64,000 bases of DNA from Arcticibacter pallidicorallinus (lineage in GTDB: Bacteria > Bacteroidota > Bacteroidia > Sphingobacteriales > Sphingobacteriaceae): contig NZ_PVTH01000003.1 in assembly GCF_003002875.1 (NCBI RefSeq), forward strand, positions 248,001-312,000, given 5' to 3'. The notes below the pieces were generated by a model, which did no database searches, was not told the origin of the DNA, and saw only the letters and a list, made by a program, of their open reading frames with translations. Both the position numbers and the translations under genes were made by a program. Shown piece by piece: positions 33,437 through 42,987 of the stretch (position 1 is its first letter; the number at the start of each line of letters is the position of its first letter).

Positions 33437-34681
33437 ATGCTTCCAAAAAACTTCTATAAGCTGGCACTTTTGCTATCGTTCCTGATGGTAACGATGCTCT
33501 CTTGCAGAAATAAGAACAACGAATTCTCCGCCGGAACCTGGAGAGCAACCATAAAAAATGAATCAGGAACAGAGGTGCCGTTTAATTTCGAAGTAACCGA
33601 TTCTTCGGGAGTAAAAAAGCTCTATATTCTAAATGCAGACGACCGTCTGTTGGTCGACGACATTCAGGTCAGCAATGATTCGGTAACCATCAGACTTCCG
33701 TTGTTCGACTCAGAGATCAAGGCCGCACTAACATCAGACGGCTTCACAGGAAAGTGGATCAGACACCTAGTCGATAATGACATCTCCATGGAGATCAATG
33801 CCCAAAAAAATACCGACTACCGCTTCTTTAAAGACGATCCCGACGCCCCAAACCAGCTCAGCGGAAGATGGTCTACCACCATCGTTAGTCAGGATAACCA
33901 GGACACGACTATCGCAGTAGGCGAATTCCGCCAGGAAAAATCGCGGGTAACGGGCTCATTCCTCACCAGTACCGGCGACTACAGATTTCTTGAAGGCGCG
34001 GTATCCAGCGGGCGACTGTTTCTATCTGCCTTTGACGGATCCAACTGTATGCTGTTCACGGGTACAATAAACGGAAACACGATCACCGAGGGCAAGTTTT
34101 ATTCAGGTCTGGCTACGGTGCGCAACTGGTCCGCCCGAAAAGACGAGCAGGCCATTCTCCCGGATGCCTATACCCTGACAAACCTGAAACCCGGTTACTC
34201 CAGCCTGGAGTTTCGCTTTCCTGACCTCGACGGTAATCAAACATCATTGAAAGACCCACGTTACAAAGGTAAAGTTGTCATCGTTAGCTTCCTGGGCTCC
34301 TGGTGCCCCAACTGCATGGATGAAACAGCTTATTTGACTAATTTCTATAAAGAGTACAAGGACAAAGGAGTTGAAGTCATAGGATTAGCCTATGAGCGAA
34401 CCAACGATACAGAAAGGTCAAAAAAGAGCCTGGAACAACTTCGCAAACGGTTCCATGTTAGCTATCCGATTCTTCTAACCGGATACACAAACAAAGAAGT
34501 TTTGAAAAGCATGCCCGAACTGAGCGAATTCAAAGCCTTTCCTACCACCATCATCATCGACAAGCAAGGGAAAGTAAACAAGATTCATACAGGATTCAGC
34601 GGACCCGGCACGGGCAAACACTACACCGAATACATCAACGAGTTCGAAAACCACATCAACAAACTTCTTACTGCTAAATAA
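33437..34681 (+). CDS. TlpA-like thiol-disulfide lipoprotein
   Basis: 414 aa. Lipobox MLSC (Cys22), an N-terminal beta-rich DUF4369-like domain, and a C-terminal thioredoxin fold (about 270-410) with active site WCPNC. Periplasmic or outer-membrane facing redox protein, as in cytochrome maturation or disulfide reduction. An M1 aminopeptidase starts 88 bp downstream. Confidence 0.85.
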   Translation: MLPKNFYKLALLLSFLMVTMLSCRNKNNEFSAGTWRATIKNESGTEVPFNFEVTDSSGVKKLYILNADDRLLVDDIQVSNDSVTIRLPLFDSEIKAALTSDGFTGKWIRHLVDNDISMEINAQKNTDYRFFKDDPDAPNQLSGRWSTTIVSQDNQDTTIAVGEFRQEKSRVTGSFLTSTGDYRFLEGAVSSGRLFLSAFDGSNCMLFTGTINGNTITEGKFYSGLATVRNWSARKDEQAILPDAYTLTNLKPGYSSLEFRFPDLDGNQTSLKDPRYKGKVVIVSFLGSWCPNCMDETAYLTNFYKEYKDKGVEVIGLAYERTNDTERSKKSLEQLRKRFHVSYPILLTGYTNKEVLKSMPELSEFKAFPTTIIIDKQGKVNKIHTGFSGPGTGKHYTEYINEFENHINKLLTAK

Positions 34682-34768
34682 TATGAAGCTATCATGCGCG
34701 CGCTGAGCGAAAAGCGTGTATTATTGCCCCTGAAAGTTTCATTACCGTTTAAAAAACAAATCGTTCCA

Positions 34769-36877
34769 ATGAAAAACAGTCTCCTGATGCTCTGTTCCCT
34801 AATGGCAGCGCTGTTACTAGGCTCTTGTTCCAGTACTCAAAAAGTTACTCTTGATCCGATCTCCGTACATGGTGCCAGACAAGGGTCGCAAATCTACCAG
34901 GCGAGCTACACCCGCCTGACCGACATCATCCATACCAGCCTCGACCTAAAACTGGATTGGGATAGCGCCTACGTTATAGGGCGTGCAACCATTGAGGCTA
35001 AACCATACAATTATCCCTTGTCTGAAGTTGTTCTCGATGCAAAAGGATTCCGGATCAATCAGGTATCTCTCATAGAGGGTTACGATAACAAACCGCTCAA
35101 GTACACCTATAACAACAAAAAGCTTACTATCCACCTGAGTCAAAAGTACAGCGGTGAGCAAAAGTTTAAGATCCAGATCGACTACGTGGCAATGCCCGAG
35201 AAGCTGAAGGTCGGCACGGATATCAACGGCCCCGGAAGTAAGGGATTTTTTTTCGTTAACCGCGACAATTCCGAACCCGGCAAGCCAAAGCAATTCTGGA
35301 CCCAGGGAGAGACCCAAAACAACTCATGCTGGTTCCCTACAATAGAAGATCCACAGGAAAAGATGACCCAGGATATCAGTATCACCCTCCCGGACGGCAT
35401 GGTTTCCCTGTCGAACGGACTTCTGGACTTCTCTACTGACAACGGCGACGGTACGCATACCGACAGCTGGCGACAGGAGCTTCCCCATTCCACCTATCTG
35501 ACGATGCTCGCCGGTGGCGACTTCCGGATCGCCAAAGATTCCTGGAAAGACAAAGAAGTAAGCTATTACATGGAGCCCAAATTCGCTGATCATGCAAAAC
35601 TGATATTTGGGAAAACTCCTGAAATGATGGAATTTTTCTCCAACATATTAAAAGTGGAATATCCCTGGGAGAAATACGCCCAGATCGTGCTGCGCGATTT
35701 CACCGGAGGAGCCATGGAAAACACCACTGCCACCACCTTCTTCGAGGGCATGAACATGACTCCGGCCGAATATTTGGATGAAAACCACGAAGACATTATA
35801 GCCCATGAGCTCTTCCATCATTGGTTTGGTAATCTCGTTACATCCGAATCCTGGGCAAACCTCCCCCTTAACGAGTCTTTTGCTACATACGGAGAATACC
35901 TTTGGAACGAACACAAATATGGTGGCGATGAAGCCGATTATCAAGGATGGAATGACGCAAATGCCTATTTCAACACCGAACGGGCGAAGCAGGCCGATGT
36001 TATCCGCTTCAACTATCCCGACAGAGAGCAGATGTTTGACGTTGTAAGCTATCAAAAAGGCGGACGAATTCTGCACATGTTACGCAAAACAGTAGGCGAC
36101 GAAGCATTCTTTGAGAGCCTGACGCTTTACCTGAAACGGCATTCTTATAAAACCGCAGAGATCCATGACCTTCGTTTAGCATTTGAAGAAGTGACGGGTA
36201 AAGACCTCAACTGGTTTTTTAATCAATGGTTCCTTGCATCGGGCAATCCGGAACTTGAAATCTCCAATCACTACGATGCTGCTGGTAAAAAAGCAACCGT
36301 AACGGTAAAACAAGTCCAGTCCTTGAACGCCGCACCCCTATATCGTTTACCTGTAAAAATCGATTTTTACGCTAATGGCCAGGTAGAAAGAAAACAAGTA
36401 GTTGTAGATAAAGCTGAGCAAAGCTTTTCATTTGATATGCTGCAGCAACCCGAACTGATCAACTTCGACGCTGAAAAGTATCTATTGGCCACGAAGAAAG
36501 AGAACAAAACCCCTGCTCAGTATGCCCTGCAATATAAGCAAGCGCCCTTGTTTCTTGATAGGATGGAGGCCCTGCTGGCAATAACTAAACAACCAGCCGA
36601 CAAACTATCAGCGCCCCTGATTATCTCTGCTATGAACGATAGGCATTGGGCTATCCGCCGACTCGCTGTAAAATCACTCGCATTGCTAAACAAGGAGGCA
36701 CAGGCATCAGCACATGATAAAGTGAAAGATCTTGCGATAAATGACTCGCGCTCCTATGTGCGGGCATCAGCGATCAATGTATTGAAAAAAGTCTACAAGG
36801 CTGAAAAGAATGACGAAACCCTGAGTAAAGCTCAGCAGGATGTATCGCCATCAGTCGTAAAAGCGCTTACTGAATAG
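34769..36877 (+). CDS. M1 family aminopeptidase lipoprotein
   Basis: 702 aa from ATG 34769 (MKNSLLMLCSLM), giving a clean SPII signal with lipobox LGSC. M1 signature: GGAMENTTAT for the N-terminal amine and the zinc motif HELFHHWFGN with a downstream Glu in NESFATY. A HEAT-like C-terminus follows residue 590. Extracytoplasmic peptide trimming. The frame is open 25 codons further upstream, but that would bury the signal peptide. A paralogue lies at 55524-58046. Confidence 0.92.
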   Translation: MKNSLLMLCSLMAALLLGSCSSTQKVTLDPISVHGARQGSQIYQASYTRLTDIIHTSLDLKLDWDSAYVIGRATIEAKPYNYPLSEVVLDAKGFRINQVSLIEGYDNKPLKYTYNNKKLTIHLSQKYSGEQKFKIQIDYVAMPEKLKVGTDINGPGSKGFFFVNRDNSEPGKPKQFWTQGETQNNSCWFPTIEDPQEKMTQDISITLPDGMVSLSNGLLDFSTDNGDGTHTDSWRQELPHSTYLTMLAGGDFRIAKDSWKDKEVSYYMEPKFADHAKLIFGKTPEMMEFFSNILKVEYPWEKYAQIVLRDFTGGAMENTTATTFFEGMNMTPAEYLDENHEDIIAHELFHHWFGNLVTSESWANLPLNESFATYGEYLWNEHKYGGDEADYQGWNDANAYFNTERAKQADVIRFNYPDREQMFDVVSYQKGGRILHMLRKTVGDEAFFESLTLYLKRHSYKTAEIHDLRLAFEEVTGKDLNWFFNQWFLASGNPELEISNHYDAAGKKATVTVKQVQSLNAAPLYRLPVKIDFYANGQVERKQVVVDKAEQSFSFDMLQQPELINFDAEKYLLATKKENKTPAQYALQYKQAPLFLDRMEALLAITKQPADKLSAPLIISAMNDRHWAIRRLAVKSLALLNKEAQASAHDKVKDLAINDSRSYVRASAINVLKKVYKAEKNDETLSKAQQDVSPSVVKALTE

Positions 36878-36970
36878 ATCACAAACGCAGGCCGCAGAAT
36901 GGCTGATAGTCAACCCGGCTGGCTGCATGGTATAATCTCTATTCGTTTTCCCGGGACAAATCCTTAGACC

Positions 36971-37318
36971 TTAGCGGTCGCGGTCGCTTGTAAGCGAGCC
37001 AAAGACCATTTTAATTACAGAAAGGATGAGGGCAAAGATCAGGGCAGCCCAGAAACCTTCTGTATTGAAGCCTTTCATCATTGAATCTACCAGCAGCACC
37101 ATCAATACGGTAATGACAAAAGACATCAGACCTAATGTCAGGATGTTAACCGGAAAAGTAAAAATGCGAAGTATGGTCCCAACGGTCGCATTTACAAGCG
37201 CCAACAAGATGCCGGCTATAAGCGCGCTAAGAAATCCGTCAACGTGGACACCCGGAGATAGGAATGCCGCTACTGAAACCGCTATTCCCGTAAGTAAAAG
37301 TTCGATGATGATTCTCAT
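36971..37318 (-). CDS. Phage-holin-superfamily IV membrane protein
   Basis: 115 aa, four transmembrane helices, ending in charged SDRDR. Matches the PF04020-type small membrane proteins that are labelled phage holin family. No phage gene is nearby, so this is a chromosomal membrane protein of unknown function. Confidence 0.82.
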   Translation of the reverse strand: MRIIIELLLTGIAVSVAAFLSPGVHVDGFLSALIAGILLALVNATVGTILRIFTFPVNILTLGLMSFVITVLMVLLVDSMMKGFNTEGFWAALIFALILSVIKMVFGSLTSDRDR

Positions 37319-37400
37319 ATTAATGTGATTAACGTGAGCGGGGATCAGATAGTTTTCAAAAAGCCTGATAAAGCTGAGTCCATTCTTTGTCCATTCCTAA

Positions 37401-37526
37401 AAACACCTTTATATGTAACCCATAACAGGCCCTCTTTATCCCGTGATAAGTCCGACGTTTCGCTGTTGAAGTCGGACTCATCACGGGATTTTCCCGGGTG
37501 TATTGCCCCTTCATATAAAGGCGTTT
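37401..37526. repeat. 126-bp imperfect palindrome
   Basis: Outer arms AAACACCTTTATATG / CATATAAAGGCGTTT (37401-37415, 37512-37526; one mismatch). Inner arms 37438-37456 and 37471-37489 match over 19 bp with one mismatch, around a 14-nt loop; the 22-nt stretches between are not complementary. It lies in the divergent gap between the holin-like gene and recQ. It may be a non-autonomous element of MITE or REP type. No target duplication is seen. Confidence 0.75.
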
Positions 37527-37618
37527 GACTCTGATTTCTACCCATGCATCACACTAAATCTGTTAAAATCCAAAGGCTTTTGCCTAAAAAGCTACAGATA
37601 AGTTCCTACTTTTATACG

Positions 37619-39433
37619 ATGGCTTTACCTGCTGGCGAAATTCTCAGGAAATATTTCGGGTACGACCGGTTCCGGCCGCTTCAGGAACAGATCATCCAGT
37701 CCGTCGTATCCGGGAAAGACGCGCTCGTCCTTATTCCCACCGGAGGTGGCAAATCGGTCTGCTTTCAGATTCCCGCCCTGATGTTGGACGGGGTCTGCAT
37801 TGTGATCTCACCGCTAATCTCTCTGATGAAGGATCAGGTGGACGCGCTGAGAGCTAACGGCATCTCCGCTGCCTATCTGAACAGTTCCCAAACTTTTTCC
37901 CAGCAACAGGCTATTCTTGACTCGTGCTACCGTGGGGAGGTTGCCCTGCTATACATATCGCCTGAAAAACTCACGGCCGACATTTCGCTGATCTCACAGA
38001 TGGCCCGGCCTTCTATGTTTGCCGTAGATGAAGCGCATTGCATCTCTGAATGGGGACATGATTTTCGTCCGGAATATATGCACCTAGGCGCTTTGCGGGA
38101 GCGCTTTAGCCACGTCCCCTTCGTAGCACTAACCGCTACCGCTGATAAGGTAACGCGCAAAGATATTATCCGGCAGCTCAAGCTCAAAGATCCCGGGATT
38201 TTTATCTCATCCTTCAACCGTAGCAACCTTAGTCTGGAGGTGAGGGCGGGTGTAAAACCCAAGCAACGATTAGCAGAGATCGCAGCATTTATCAGGCAAA
38301 AGAGAGGGCAGTCAGGCATTATCTATTGTCTCAGCAGATACAATTGCGAAGAACTGACTTCGGACCTGCGCATGTTGGGAATCCAGGTTGCTTTCTATCA
38401 TGCGGGCATGAGCGCAGCCAACAGGAGTAAAGTTCAGGAAGGGTTTTTGAATGACGACCTCCAGGTGATATGCGCGACTGTCGCTTTTGGTATGGGGATC
38501 GATAAATCCAACGTCCGCTGGGTCATCCATTACAACCTGCCGAAGAATATGGAAGGCTACTATCAGGAGATCGGACGTGCCGGAAGAGATGGCTTACCCG
38601 CAGACACCATCCTGTACTATAACTATGCAGACCTGACCACTCTGAACCGATTTGCTGCCGAAAGCGGCCAGGCTGATATCAGCCTCGAAAAGCTGAAACG
38701 TATTCAGCATTATGCCGAGGCAGATATCTGCAGAAGGAGGATCCTGTTAAACTACTTCTCCGAGAATCTGAATGAAGACTGTGGCAACTGCGACGTGTGC
38801 CGTAACCCGAGAAAGCATTTTGACGGCACCCATCTTGTTCAGAAGGCTCTCTCGGCCATAACGCGCATGAGGGAAAGAGAGGGAGCTGCCATGGTTATCG
38901 ATGTACTGCGAGGCTCCATGCGTACCGATCTTAAAGAAGCAGGGTATCACCTGCTGAAAACCCATGGGGCGGGGGCCGATATCAGCAGCTTCGACTGGCA
39001 GCGCTATCTGATGCAGATGCTGAATTTGGGGATCCTTGAGATAGCATACGACGAAAACTTTGCACTGAAGATTACCGCACAGGGCCGAGATATTCTTTTC
39101 GGAAGAACGAAAGCCAGACTAACGGTTCTTCCTCTGCTCATCAGAAAAGTCAGCAGCACATCCGGAATACAGTCTTCCCATGTGAACGACGAGGATGAAC
39201 TTTTCGAACAATTAAAGAAGGTAAGGCGGAAATTCTCGTTGGAAGAAGACATATCTCCTTACCATATTTTCAGCGATGCCACCCTTTATGAAATGGCGAA
39301 AGAAAAGCCCCTGACCGAGCAGGAGATGCTACTCATCCCGGGTGTAGGAGAGCACAAATTTGACAGGTACGGAGAGGATTTCCTGGATATAATTAACAGT
39401 TACCCGGTGCAAAAAACACGCAAGGGGAGGTAA
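37619..39433 (+). CDS. recQ: ATP-dependent DNA helicase RecQ
   Basis: 604 aa from ATG 37619 (MALPAGEILRKYFGYDRFRP). Walker A IPTGGGKSVCF, DEAH box, FGMGIDKSNVRW, QEIGRAGRDG; RQC zinc site CRRRILLNYF...CGNCDVC; a C-terminal HRDC-like domain ends at IPGVGEHKFDRYG. The frame extends 25 codons upstream without homology. DNA repair and recombination. Confidence 0.94.
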   Translation: MALPAGEILRKYFGYDRFRPLQEQIIQSVVSGKDALVLIPTGGGKSVCFQIPALMLDGVCIVISPLISLMKDQVDALRANGISAAYLNSSQTFSQQQAILDSCYRGEVALLYISPEKLTADISLISQMARPSMFAVDEAHCISEWGHDFRPEYMHLGALRERFSHVPFVALTATADKVTRKDIIRQLKLKDPGIFISSFNRSNLSLEVRAGVKPKQRLAEIAAFIRQKRGQSGIIYCLSRYNCEELTSDLRMLGIQVAFYHAGMSAANRSKVQEGFLNDDLQVICATVAFGMGIDKSNVRWVIHYNLPKNMEGYYQEIGRAGRDGLPADTILYYNYADLTTLNRFAAESGQADISLEKLKRIQHYAEADICRRRILLNYFSENLNEDCGNCDVCRNPRKHFDGTHLVQKALSAITRMREREGAAMVIDVLRGSMRTDLKEAGYHLLKTHGAGADISSFDWQRYLMQMLNLGILEIAYDENFALKITAQGRDILFGRTKARLTVLPLLIRKVSSTSGIQSSHVNDEDELFEQLKKVRRKFSLEEDISPYHIFSDATLYEMAKEKPLTEQEMLLIPGVGEHKFDRYGEDFLDIINSYPVQKTRKGR

Positions 39434-39493
39434 CTAAAAATCAACACAATTTCACTACCGAGCTGATAATCTTCACTTTATCCAAATAAAGTT

Positions 39494-39521
39494 TTGTTAA
39501 ATATATATTTATATATATTTG
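39494..39521 (+). promoter_or_regulatory. Promoter of the O-methyltransferase
   Basis: TTG (39494-39496), 17-bp spacer, TATATTTG (39514-39521). The start would fall at or next to the ATG at 39527, suggesting a leaderless message. Confidence 0.6.
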
Positions 39522-39526
39522 CATCT

Positions 39527-40162
39527 ATGGAAATGCTAACTGAGGGACTGCAAATCTATCTAGAGCAACACTGCGAACCAGAGCCTGAATTGCTCAGATA
39601 TATAAGTAGGGAAACGCATTTAAAGGTGCCAATGGCCCGAATGCTTTCCGGGCATTATCAGGGTCGTGTCCTGAGCTTTCTCAGTAAAATCCAGTCGCCA
39701 AAACGCATTCTTGAAATAGGAACCTTTACCGGATATGCCTCTATATGTCTGGCCGAAGGGCTTACTGAAGATGGCACTCTTCATACGATTGACATCAACG
39801 AAGAGCTCGAAGAACGGGTTCGCGACTATTTCAGTAAATCTCCTTTCGGATCGAAGATTAAATACCAGATCGGCAATGCGGTTGAAATTGTCCCGACGCT
39901 AACGGATGTTTTTGACATGGTATTTATAGATGCAGACAAGAAAAATAACGGTACTTATTACGATATGATATTTGATAAGGTAAGACCCGGGGGCCTTATC
40001 ATAGTGGATAATGTGTTATGGCATGGGAAAATCACTTCAGGGGCGCAGGATAAGGACACGCAGAACATCAGCAATTTCAATGAGAAAGTAATTAACGACC
40101 AACGCGTAGAGAAACTAATACTTCCTGTACGCGATGGCCTATTGATAATCCGTAAACTGTAA
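39527..40162 (+). CDS. Class I SAM-dependent O-methyltransferase
   Basis: 211 aa. SAM motif ILEIGTFTGYASICLAEGL, acidic motif TIDINEE, and the metal-binding FIDADKKNNGTYYD of the COMT/CCoAOMT family, then IIVDNVLWHGKI. Substrate not known. Four bp from the following glucosaminidase gene, so probably one transcript. Confidence 0.9.
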   Translation: MEMLTEGLQIYLEQHCEPEPELLRYISRETHLKVPMARMLSGHYQGRVLSFLSKIQSPKRILEIGTFTGYASICLAEGLTEDGTLHTIDINEELEERVRDYFSKSPFGSKIKYQIGNAVEIVPTLTDVFDMVFIDADKKNNGTYYDMIFDKVRPGGLIIVDNVLWHGKITSGAQDKDTQNISNFNEKVINDQRVEKLILPVRDGLLIIRKL

Positions 40163-40165
40163 TCT

Positions 40166-40837
40166 ATGCTAAGAAAATTCATTTATGCCAGCCTTATAGT
40201 TTTCATATCAGGTACCGCTACGGCGCAAAGCCCGGCAGAGAACTACATAGAAAATTATAAGGAAGTGGCAGTGAGTACCATGAACCAACATGGTATCCCT
40301 GCCAGCATCGTACTTGGAATTGCCATACATGAGTCAGCCAGCGGCACGAGCAGAATTGCCAAGTATCTTAACAACCATTTCGGACTAAAGGGAAAAACAG
40401 GTCCGAAGCCTATCAAATCAGCCTACAAAGGCTACGAAGAAGTTGACGATTGTTACGACGACTTCGTTAATTATTTAAAGAAGCGGTTTTCAGGGCTCTT
40501 TACGCGATACTCATCAGACGATTACAGGGGTTGGGCGATGGGAATTCAACGTGGGGGCTATGCTCATAGCCGCACATGGGCCAGTCAGGTAATGGCTATC
40601 ATTAAAAAATATAACCTGGACCAATTTGACCAGAATGCGGAAAACGCCGCCAAAAGTACTATACTTGCGGCCAACAAAGCTGAGAGCGATCCGTCAGAGC
40701 CAATTGTTTATCACGTTCGCCGGGGCGATACACTGTCGAGGATAGCACAACGTTTTAGAACCACCGTCAAAGAAATTAAAAATAAAAATGGCTTGTCGAG
40801 TAGTTTACTCGACGTAGGTCAGCGATTACATTTGTAG
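40166..40837 (+). CDS. Secreted glucosaminidase with C-terminal LysM
   Basis: 223 aa. Signal peptide (cleavage after TATAQ), glucosaminidase domain about 30-145 with catalytic-Glu segment IAIHESASGTSR and NNHFGLKG, and a LysM at 178-223 (YHVRRGDTLSRIAQRF). Cleaves peptidoglycan glycan strands. Tandem paralogue of the next gene. Confidence 0.9.
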   Translation: MLRKFIYASLIVFISGTATAQSPAENYIENYKEVAVSTMNQHGIPASIVLGIAIHESASGTSRIAKYLNNHFGLKGKTGPKPIKSAYKGYEEVDDCYDDFVNYLKKRFSGLFTRYSSDDYRGWAMGIQRGGYAHSRTWASQVMAIIKKYNLDQFDQNAENAAKSTILAANKAESDPSEPIVYHVRRGDTLSRIAQRFRTTVKEIKNKNGLSSSLLDVGQRLHL

Positions 40838-40933
40838 TATCTGAATGGAGCTGTAATGAGCACGCTTCGGCATATAGAGGAATATATCGGCTCATAGCAG
40901 CTTCACTACCGTTAAAAAAACAGATTATATCTG

Positions 40934-41797
40934 ATGAGAAATTTTTTACTGATTGCCTTTGTGGCTTTCTTCCTAGCATCTTGTAGCAGCAAAAAACAAT
41001 ATACTGCGGCACGCCGTCCAACCAAGCAACCGGACAAGATCATTACAAATAAGCCCGAGAAAGTTCGGTTTCCTAAACATCAGGGAGCTGTGATAGAAGA
41101 CAAGATCGTCAGAGTCTATTCTTCCAGTGGCTATGTGGAACGTTTCAAAGATATCGCTATTGAAGAGATGCTGAAGAGTGGTATTCCTGCGAGCATAACA
41201 CTCGCTCAAGGGATGCTTGAATCGGCAAGCGGAAACAGCACACTGGCCCGGGAGGCTAATAACCATTTCGGCATTAAATGTCATGCCGGCTGGACCGGAA
41301 AGACGATCCTCAAAGATGATGATGCGGTAGGTGAATGCTTTCGTTACTACAATTCGGCCGAGGAATCGTACAGGGACCATAGCGAGTTTCTGAAGCGTAG
41401 CCATTATGCTTTCCTCTTCGATCTGGACAGGAATGACTATAAAGGTTGGGCGAGAGGGTTAAAGAAAGCAGGTTATGCCACTAACCCCCGGTACCCTGAG
41501 CTCCTGATCAGCTTGATTGAACGTTATGGCCTTGATCGTTATGACCGGGAAGAATCCGTCTTCGCTAAAGCTAATCGTGAAGAGCAGGTCCTGGCCCAGA
41601 TCGCTGCAAAGCCAGCAGAAACCAAGGCAGAGGTTGCTATTCCTGCCGTAGCGATGAAAGTTTATGAAGTTGCCGCGGGGGATACCTTATATGCTATCAG
41701 CCGAAAGGTGGGCCTTAGTGTTGACGAATTGAAAGTTTTGAATTCTTTAGGTGGAAATGATATTAAACCAGGACAGCTTTTAGTTGTTTCCAAATAG
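40934..41797 (+). CDS. Glucosaminidase-LysM lipoprotein
   Basis: 287 aa. Lipobox LASC, a basic linker, glucosaminidase domain (LAQGMLESASGNSTLA, NNHFGIKCH) and a C-terminal LysM (YEVAAGDTLYAISRKV). Same architecture as its neighbour but lipid-anchored, so one may be secreted and one held at the membrane. Confidence 0.9.
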   Translation: MRNFLLIAFVAFFLASCSSKKQYTAARRPTKQPDKIITNKPEKVRFPKHQGAVIEDKIVRVYSSSGYVERFKDIAIEEMLKSGIPASITLAQGMLESASGNSTLAREANNHFGIKCHAGWTGKTILKDDDAVGECFRYYNSAEESYRDHSEFLKRSHYAFLFDLDRNDYKGWARGLKKAGYATNPRYPELLISLIERYGLDRYDREESVFAKANREEQVLAQIAAKPAETKAEVAIPAVAMKVYEVAAGDTLYAISRKVGLSVDELKVLNSLGGNDIKPGQLLVVSK

Positions 41798-41852
41798 TTA
41801 AGAGTTGTTAAATAACTTTTTTCCGGAATCAATTTAGGTAGATTTACACCAC

Positions 41853-42605
41853 TTGAAAAGCAATATTGTCCTGTTCCTCTTATTTATAACCTGTACAGCT
41901 TTCGCCCAGGAGAAAACGGTACAAGGCATTATCTTTGATAAGGACTCCAAAGTGCGACTCACGCGTGTCTATCTCTACAACATGCGTACGCACTCAGGCT
42001 TTTACAATAATACCAAAGGAGAATTTACTACCAAAGCGGTTGTTGGCGATACGCTCGTAGCAGCCCTGCAGGGATACCACGTGGATACGCTGATCGTACC
42101 GCCCGCCAATACCGTTTTATTCTATTTGAAACGCAACAGTATCCTCCTCCAGGAAGTCAGGGTGAGTGATAGCTTGCTGAGCCCGCAGGAGCGGCTCAAC
42201 CGGACACGCAAGGAATACGGGGGGATATACAGAAAAGGTGATCCTCAGGATCTGCTACAGCTCGGAACTGCAAACAGGCCAGGAGGCGCGGGGCTGGGTA
42301 TCGACGCTTTATACAGCCTGCTCAGCCGGGAAGGAAAGAATGCCCGCTACCTGCAGGAGATCATTGAACGGGATTATAAAGACAACATCATAAATTACCG
42401 GTATACTCCCGCGCTAGTGAAGAGTGTGACGGGGTTGCAGGACGAAAAGCTGAAAGACTTCATGCAGCAGTATCGCCCTTCCTATTATTTTATTTTAGAG
42501 GCGGGAGATTATGCGCTGATCAAGTACATAAAAGAATCTTTCCGCCAGTATCAGATGAATCCTTCGTTAAACAGGCTGCCGCCTTTGGTACCCGAATACA
42601 AATAA
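41853..42605 (+). CDS. Secreted carboxypeptidase-like regulatory-domain protein
   Basis: 250 aa, start TTG 41853. Signal peptide to AFAQ, then an N-terminal CarboxypepD_reg-like beta-sandwich (QGIIFDKDSKVRLTRVYLYN), then a helical region of unknown type. Translation of the next gene is coupled (TAATG overlap). Function unknown. Confidence 0.75.
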   Translation: MKSNIVLFLLFITCTAFAQEKTVQGIIFDKDSKVRLTRVYLYNMRTHSGFYNNTKGEFTTKAVVGDTLVAALQGYHVDTLIVPPANTVLFYLKRNSILLQEVRVSDSLLSPQERLNRTRKEYGGIYRKGDPQDLLQLGTANRPGGAGLGIDALYSLLSREGKNARYLQEIIERDYKDNIINYRYTPALVKSVTGLQDEKLKDFMQQYRPSYYFILEAGDYALIKYIKESFRQYQMNPSLNRLPPLVPEYK

Positions 42606-42931
42606 TGAGGTTTCTGATACTTCATATTGCGCGCTTACCTGCCGCCGGCATGGCGCTATTCCCGTTCATACTGGTTAAACGCAAGGCTTATAAGGAAGAT
42701 AAGGTGCTGATCAACCATGAAAAGATTCATCTGGTTCAGCAGCTTGAGCTCTTGCTGATTTTCTTTTACATCATCTATCTGGTCCATTACGTGATCAATC
42801 TGGCGAGGTATCGGAGCCACCGGATGGCGTATTTAAACATCGTATTTGAGCGGGAAGCATTTCATATGGATGCTGATCTGTTGTATCTGAAACGCCGTAG
42901 ATTGTTCGCCTGGCGTTATTTCTTCGGGTAG
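42605..42931 (+). CDS. Small membrane protein with HExxH motif
   Basis: 108 aa. Two hydrophobic stretches (about 3-24 and 48-66). Between them NHEKIHLVQQLELL gives His38-Glu39-x-x-His42, and FEREAF places Glu82/Glu84 forty residues on, the spacing style of gluzincin metallopeptidases. It may be a minimal membrane metalloprotease or only resemble one. It shares one base with the preceding stop codon. Confidence 0.65.
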   Translation: MRFLILHIARLPAAGMALFPFILVKRKAYKEDKVLINHEKIHLVQQLELLLIFFYIIYLVHYVINLARYRSHRMAYLNIVFEREAFHMDADLLYLKRRRLFAWRYFFG

Positions 42932-42987
42932 ATCACAAACACATTAGATTTTTTATACTACTCAATTTTTCATTAATTTGCCGAAAT

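Noticed and set aside
36971-37318. Prophage remnant indicated by a holin-family protein
   Set aside because: No other phage-like gene is nearby; this family is widespread as a chromosomal membrane protein.
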